Shown here: positions 14,399 to 17,512 of the stretch, one piece after another
How the letters are laid out: each line of letters opens with the position of its first letter
Numbering within the stretch: position 1 is the stretch's first letter
NCBI GenBank assembly: GCA_002319925.1
Contig: DCFP01000040.1
Location: 1-17,512 of the forward strand
Direction: 5' to 3'
Length of the DNA: 17,512 nt
Origin: Holophagaceae bacterium UBA1801
GTDB taxonomy: Bacteria; Acidobacteriota; Holophagae; Holophagales; Holophagaceae
The notes under the pieces: model-generated
Seen by the model: only the letters and a program-made list of their open reading frames with translations
What the model was told of the DNA's origin: nothing
The model's database searches: none
Made by a program: the position numbers and the translations under genes

Positions 14399-14455
14399 GT
14401 TCGATCCTGCTTAGCTCCACCAAAACGCCGCCGAAAGGCGGCGTTTTTCGTTGTG
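14399..14455 (+). repeat. 57-bp direct repeat, copy 2 (orphan tRNA-Ala 3' end)
   Basis: This is the second copy of the T loop-to-terminator segment. Upstream bases do not complete a T stem, anticodon arm or D arm, so it is not a functional tRNA but a 3' fragment. It lies 28 bases before the beta-lactamase start codon. Confidence 0.85.
14422..14449 (+). terminator. Second copy of the intrinsic terminator
   Basis: The hairpin is identical (14422-14432 with 14437-14447, GAAA loop, T-run) and carried by the orphan repeat. It would stop any transcript from the palindromic insert and insulate the beta-lactamase gene from upstream reading. Confidence 0.88.
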
Positions 14456-14482
14456 CCCATAGCGCCCTGGTAGGCTCTGTGC

Positions 14483-15334
14483 ATGATCTCCTCCATGCTG
14501 CTTTCGTGCGCCATCCTCGCTGCCCCTGCGGATCCCGCCATCACCCAATTCCAGACACTGGAACGATCGAGCGGTGGACGCCTGGGTATTTCTGTGCTGG
14601 ATACAGGCTCGGGCCACCACTGGAACTATCGTGCCAATGAACGTTTCCCGATGTGCAGCACCTTCAAGGTGATACTGGCCGGGGAGGTTTTAGCCGAGGT
14701 GGATGCGGGGCGGATGGGTCTGCATCAGCAGATCCCCTTCACAAGTGCAGATCTGCTGGACTATGCACCAGCAGTCAGGGCTTTCGCTGGTGATGGTTCC
14801 ATGAGCCTGGAAGACTTGTGCCGGGCTGTGGTGGAGGTGAGCGATAACACCGCTGCGAATCTGCTGCTGCGATCTCTGGGTGGCACGACAGCCTTCAATG
14901 GCTTCTCCCGGCGCATCGGCGATGCAGTGACGCACCTGGATCGTTTGGAGCCGGAACTGAACGAAGCCACGCCCGGCGATCCGCGGGACACAAGCTCGCC
15001 GGAAGCCATGTGCAACACCTTGCGGGAACTTCTTCAAGGCGGAACATTGTCGGCCTCTTCCCACACATTACTGAGCAGATGGATGGCCAACGGCCGCATG
15101 GGCGCCAGGCGCTTGAAAGCTGGTTTTCCGGCAGACTGGGATGTGAGGGATAAGACCGGTGTCGGCCAACATGGCACCACCAACGACATCGCGATGGTGA
15201 CGCCTCCCGGACGACCACCCATTTTTGTCGCGGCATTCCTGACGGGGACTAAGATCGGGAACGCAGAGCAGGATCACCTCCTCGCGGAAGTAGGCCGTAT
15301 CATCGCAAAGGCCCTGGCCGCGCAGGCTCCGTGA
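14483..15334 (+). CDS. bla: Class A beta-lactamase
   Basis: This is a 283-aa serine beta-lactamase with every class A motif in place: CSTFK (S59 nucleophile, K62; Ambler 70/73), SDN (S120-N122; Ambler 130-132), the omega loop RLEPELNEATPGDPRDT with E156 (Ambler 166) and N160, and KTG (224-226; Ambler 234-236). Cys precedes the nucleophile, but the partner Cys of KPC/NMC-type carbapenemases (Ambler 238) is Gly here, so that disulfide is absent. It should hydrolyse penicillins or cephalosporins in the periplasm; spectrum cannot be read off. The predicted signal segment (residues 1-17) is short and has no basic residue. An in-frame stop at 14471 limits any earlier start. It directly follows the tRNA-end repeat. 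Confidence 0.93.
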   Translation: MISSMLLSCAILAAPADPAITQFQTLERSSGGRLGISVLDTGSGHHWNYRANERFPMCSTFKVILAGEVLAEVDAGRMGLHQQIPFTSADLLDYAPAVRAFAGDGSMSLEDLCRAVVEVSDNTAANLLLRSLGGTTAFNGFSRRIGDAVTHLDRLEPELNEATPGDPRDTSSPEAMCNTLRELLQGGTLSASSHTLLSRWMANGRMGARRLKAGFPADWDVRDKTGVGQHGTTNDIAMVTPPGRPPIFVAAFLTGTKIGNAEQDHLLAEVGRIIAKALAAQAP

Positions 15335-15409
15335 GGCCGACCAAAAGTAACTGCAGCCTCGATCCGTGCGTCGCGATAATCTGGAAGGTCCGCACCCGCG
15401 GTTGTCAGG

Positions 15410-17389
15410 ATGCACCACCCCATGCTCGCTTCACTGAACCATGCCCATCTGAGCTTCGGAACCCAGGAGGTCCTGCGGGATGTGACTTGGGCGCTGCAGG
15501 AGGACGAATGCTGGGGCGTCATCGGCCGCAATGGCGCGGGCAAGAGCACGCTGTTCAAAGTGCTGCTCGGCGAGCTGGAATTGGACGACGGCACGGTGGT
15601 GCGGCCCACGGCGGAGCGCGGCATCCGCATGGGGCACTACGCCCAGGATCTCGAACCCGAAACCGATGGCAGCATCCTGGAAGAGGCCCTTGCGGCCTTC
15701 GGCGAGGTGGAATCCCTCCAGCACGAGATGCGCGAGCTGGAGCACCGGATGGCGGAGCCTGGCATCGATCTCGAAGAGGTCATGAACCGCTACCAGAAAG
15801 TGCAGGAAGCCTTCGATCGGAACGACGGCTTCACCATCCGCGCCCGGGCCGAGGCGATCCTCTTCGCGCTGGGCTTCGCGCCTGAGATGCTGGAGAAGAA
15901 CGTCCACGAACTATCGGGTGGCCAGAAGAGCCGCGTCATGCTCGCCAAGGCCGTTCTCCAGGGGCAGGACTTGCTGCTGCTGGACGAGCCCACCAACCAC
16001 CTGGATCTGCCCAGCCTGCGCTGGCTGGAAGGCTTTCTCAACGACACGAAGGCGACCGTGGCCGTCATCAGCCACGATCGCTATTTCCTCGACCGCGTGG
16101 CCACGAGCATCCTGGAGATCGAGCTGGGACGCAGCCGCGTCTACGAAGGCAACTACACCGAGTTCATCGAGAAGAAGGAGCAGGAGCTCGAGATCGCGGA
16201 ACGCCACTACGAGCGGCAGCAGGACTACATCCGGCAGCAAGAGGAATACATCCGCCGCAACATCGCCGGGCAGAACACGAAGATCGCGCGGGGTCGCCGC
16301 ACGCACTTGTCCAAGCTCCAGCGGCTGGACCAGCCGCTCCGCGACCGGCGCAAGATCAAGTTCCAGTTCACGGAAACCCAGCGCAGCGGCGACACGGCGC
16401 TCGTGATGGACGATGTGACCGTGGGCTGGGATGGCCAGCCACTCTTCGAACCCATCGATCACTTCCAGGTGAAGCGCGGCCAGAAGCTCGCCATCGTGGG
16501 CCTCAACGGCACCGGCAAGTCCACGCTGCTGAAGGCCATCGCCGAGGAGATCCCCTTCATCACCGGCGGGGCGCGCCTGGGCAGTCAGGTGAAACTTGGC
16601 TACTTCGACCAGCACCACAAGAATCTCGATGCGCGCAACACGGTCTACCAGCAGATCCAGGCGGTGATTCCCATGGCTCCCAAGCAGGACGTCCTGGGCT
16701 TCCTGGCCAAGTTCCAGTTCCGGGGCGACGACGTGGACAAGCCCGTCACCGTGCTCTCCGGCGGCGAGCGCGCGCGGCTCTCCGTGGCCACCCTCATCCG
16801 CGAAGGCGTGAATCTGTTGTTGCTCGACGAACCGACCAACCACATGGACATCCACTCCATGGAGGCCATGGAGGACACGATCCTCAGCTTCACGGGCGCA
16901 GCCATCATCGTCACGCACGACCGCTACCTTCTGGGCCGCGTGGCGGATAGCCTGCTGCGCGTCCACGACAACAAGGCCGAGTTCCGCGAAGGTGGCTACG
17001 AGGAGCACCAGGCCTGGGTGGATCTCGACATCGGCCAGGAAGCGGAAGCCGACGAAGCGGAGGAAGAGAAGCCGAAGGCGAAGGAACCATCGAAACCGAA
17101 AGAGACTCCGAAACCGCAAGCGTCATCAAAATCCGCGCCCATCGACAAGGAGAAGCAGAAGACCATCCGACGCCTGGAACGCAAGGTCGGAGAGGCCGAA
17201 GCCAAGGTCACCGAAATGGAAGGCAAACTTGCAGCACTGGGCCAGGAACTGGCCGCCATGGACCCCACGGACTGGAAGGCCTTCAATGAAAAACTAGAGA
17301 TCCAGAAGACTCTGGAAATGGAGCTCGCCTACGCCATGACCGAATGGGAAGATGCACAGAACGCGCTGGAGGAAGCGCAGAAAGCCTAG
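15410..17389 (+). CDS. ABC-F family ATPase (Uup/YdiF/YheS-like)
   Basis: This is a 659-aa soluble protein with two ABC ATPase domains and no membrane segments, as in ABC-F translation factors that act at the ribosomal E site. Domain 1 has Walker A GRNGAGKST (39-47), signature LSGGQ (168-172) and Walker B LLLLDEPTNHLD (188-199). The inter-domain arm is a charged helical hairpin (about 241-310, with YIRRNIAGQNTK). Domain 2 has GLNGTGKST (364-372), LSGGE (449-453) and LLLLDEPTNHMD (469-480). A Lys/Pro/Glu-rich linker (about 545-580) leads to a C-terminal coiled coil. Start is 15410 or ATG 15422; the latter matches the family start better. Housekeeping translation or quality-control function is more likely than antibiotic resistance, though the subgroup is unassigned. 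Confidence 0.92.
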   Translation: MHHPMLASLNHAHLSFGTQEVLRDVTWALQEDECWGVIGRNGAGKSTLFKVLLGELELDDGTVVRPTAERGIRMGHYAQDLEPETDGSILEEALAAFGEVESLQHEMRELEHRMAEPGIDLEEVMNRYQKVQEAFDRNDGFTIRARAEAILFALGFAPEMLEKNVHELSGGQKSRVMLAKAVLQGQDLLLLDEPTNHLDLPSLRWLEGFLNDTKATVAVISHDRYFLDRVATSILEIELGRSRVYEGNYTEFIEKKEQELEIAERHYERQQDYIRQQEEYIRRNIAGQNTKIARGRRTHLSKLQRLDQPLRDRRKIKFQFTETQRSGDTALVMDDVTVGWDGQPLFEPIDHFQVKRGQKLAIVGLNGTGKSTLLKAIAEEIPFITGGARLGSQVKLGYFDQHHKNLDARNTVYQQIQAVIPMAPKQDVLGFLAKFQFRGDDVDKPVTVLSGGERARLSVATLIREGVNLLLLDEPTNHMDIHSMEAMEDTILSFTGAAIIVTHDRYLLGRVADSLLRVHDNKAEFREGGYEEHQAWVDLDIGQEAEADEAEEEKPKAKEPSKPKETPKPQASSKSAPIDKEKQKTIRRLERKVGEAEAKVTEMEGKLAALGQELAAMDPTDWKAFNEKLEIQKTLEMELAYAMTEWEDAQNALEEAQKA

Positions 17390-17390
17390 G

Positions 17391-17512
17391 GTCTGTTTTC
17401 AAAGTCGCGCGATGCCGCGCAGGAGCTGTCGGCGGAGCCAGACAAGGAATGCGACCGAAGGCAGGGTGGGCCCCTGTTGAGGGAGCTTGACGCAGTATGG
17501 CGACAGCCGCCA
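17391..17512. repeat. Structured non-coding tail, possibly one end of a repeat element
   Basis: Directly after the ABC-F stop, GTCTGTTTTCAAAGTCGCG leads into a hairpin (GCGCG-atgc-CGCGC, 17407-17420) and a second hairpin (CAGGG-tgggc-CCCTG, 17462-17476). A distant pair GCTGTCG (17425-17431) with CGACAGC (17501-17507) encloses the second hairpin. No reading frame is convincing. It looks like part of an interspersed palindromic repeat or an insertion-sequence end that continues beyond the window. Confidence 0.4.

Noticed and set aside
14399..14455. Second tRNA-Ala gene
   Set aside because: Only the T loop to CCA portion exists. The bases upstream do not form a T stem, anticodon arm or D arm.
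15911..17119. Long minus-strand frame opposite the ABC-F gene
   Set aside because: It is the complement of conserved ATPase motifs, with repetitive Leu/Val-rich translation and no support as a protein.

Overview
The window is a stretch of GC-rich bacterial chromosome holding housekeeping and envelope genes. GmhB (heptose for lipopolysaccharide core), a periplasmic MltD-type lytic transglycosylase and an exported class A beta-lactamase all point to a Gram-negative cell. The gene content and the habit of carrying short phased repeats between genes would fit an Acidobacteriota genome of the Geothrix/Holophaga kind, but nothing here proves that placement. There is no plasmid, prophage or CRISPR signature.

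Layout. (1) 117-554 is a small secreted protein with a BamE-like motif. (2) 555-1084 is a gene-free gap carrying two inverted-repeat elements. (3) 1085-3695, minus strand, is a ferrous iron uptake operon: feoA, feoB and a FeoB-associated Cys-rich membrane peptide, with a candidate operator just upstream of feoA. (4) 3843-6038, plus strand, is a tight three-gene run: pgsA, an AI-2E/PerM-family membrane protein and a gmhB-like phosphatase. (5) 6086-6252 is a second copy of the repeat element. (6) 6309-7643, minus, encodes a PilZ protein fused to a degenerate receiver domain. (7) 7759-8970 is an exported amidohydrolase, convergent with a TetR regulator (8977-9621) whose start codon sits on a perfect 19-bp palindrome. 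(8) 9714-10448 is sfsA. (9) 10546-14043 holds gcvT, a heptamer-built inverted repeat, gcvH and mltD. (10) 14101-14176 is tRNA-Ala(GGC). Its 3' end and terminator are duplicated 246 bp downstream, enclosing a palindrome-rich insert. (11) 14483-15334 is a class A beta-lactamase and 15410-17389 an ABC-F ATPase. (12) The last ~120 bases are a structured non-coding tail cut by the window edge.

How the genes work together. FeoA, FeoB and the small Cys-rich protein form one Fe2+ transport unit. GcvT and GcvH are two parts of the glycine cleavage system; gcvP is not in the window. PgsA (phospholipid), GmhB (lipopolysaccharide heptose), MltD (peptidoglycan) and the beta-lactamase all concern the envelope.

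The most unusual material lies between genes. There are at least three different families of short-period inverted repeats, two copies of one of them at convergent gene junctions. The duplicated tRNA 3' end plus terminator looks like the footprint of a small integrated or excised element, or like a terminated structured transcript.
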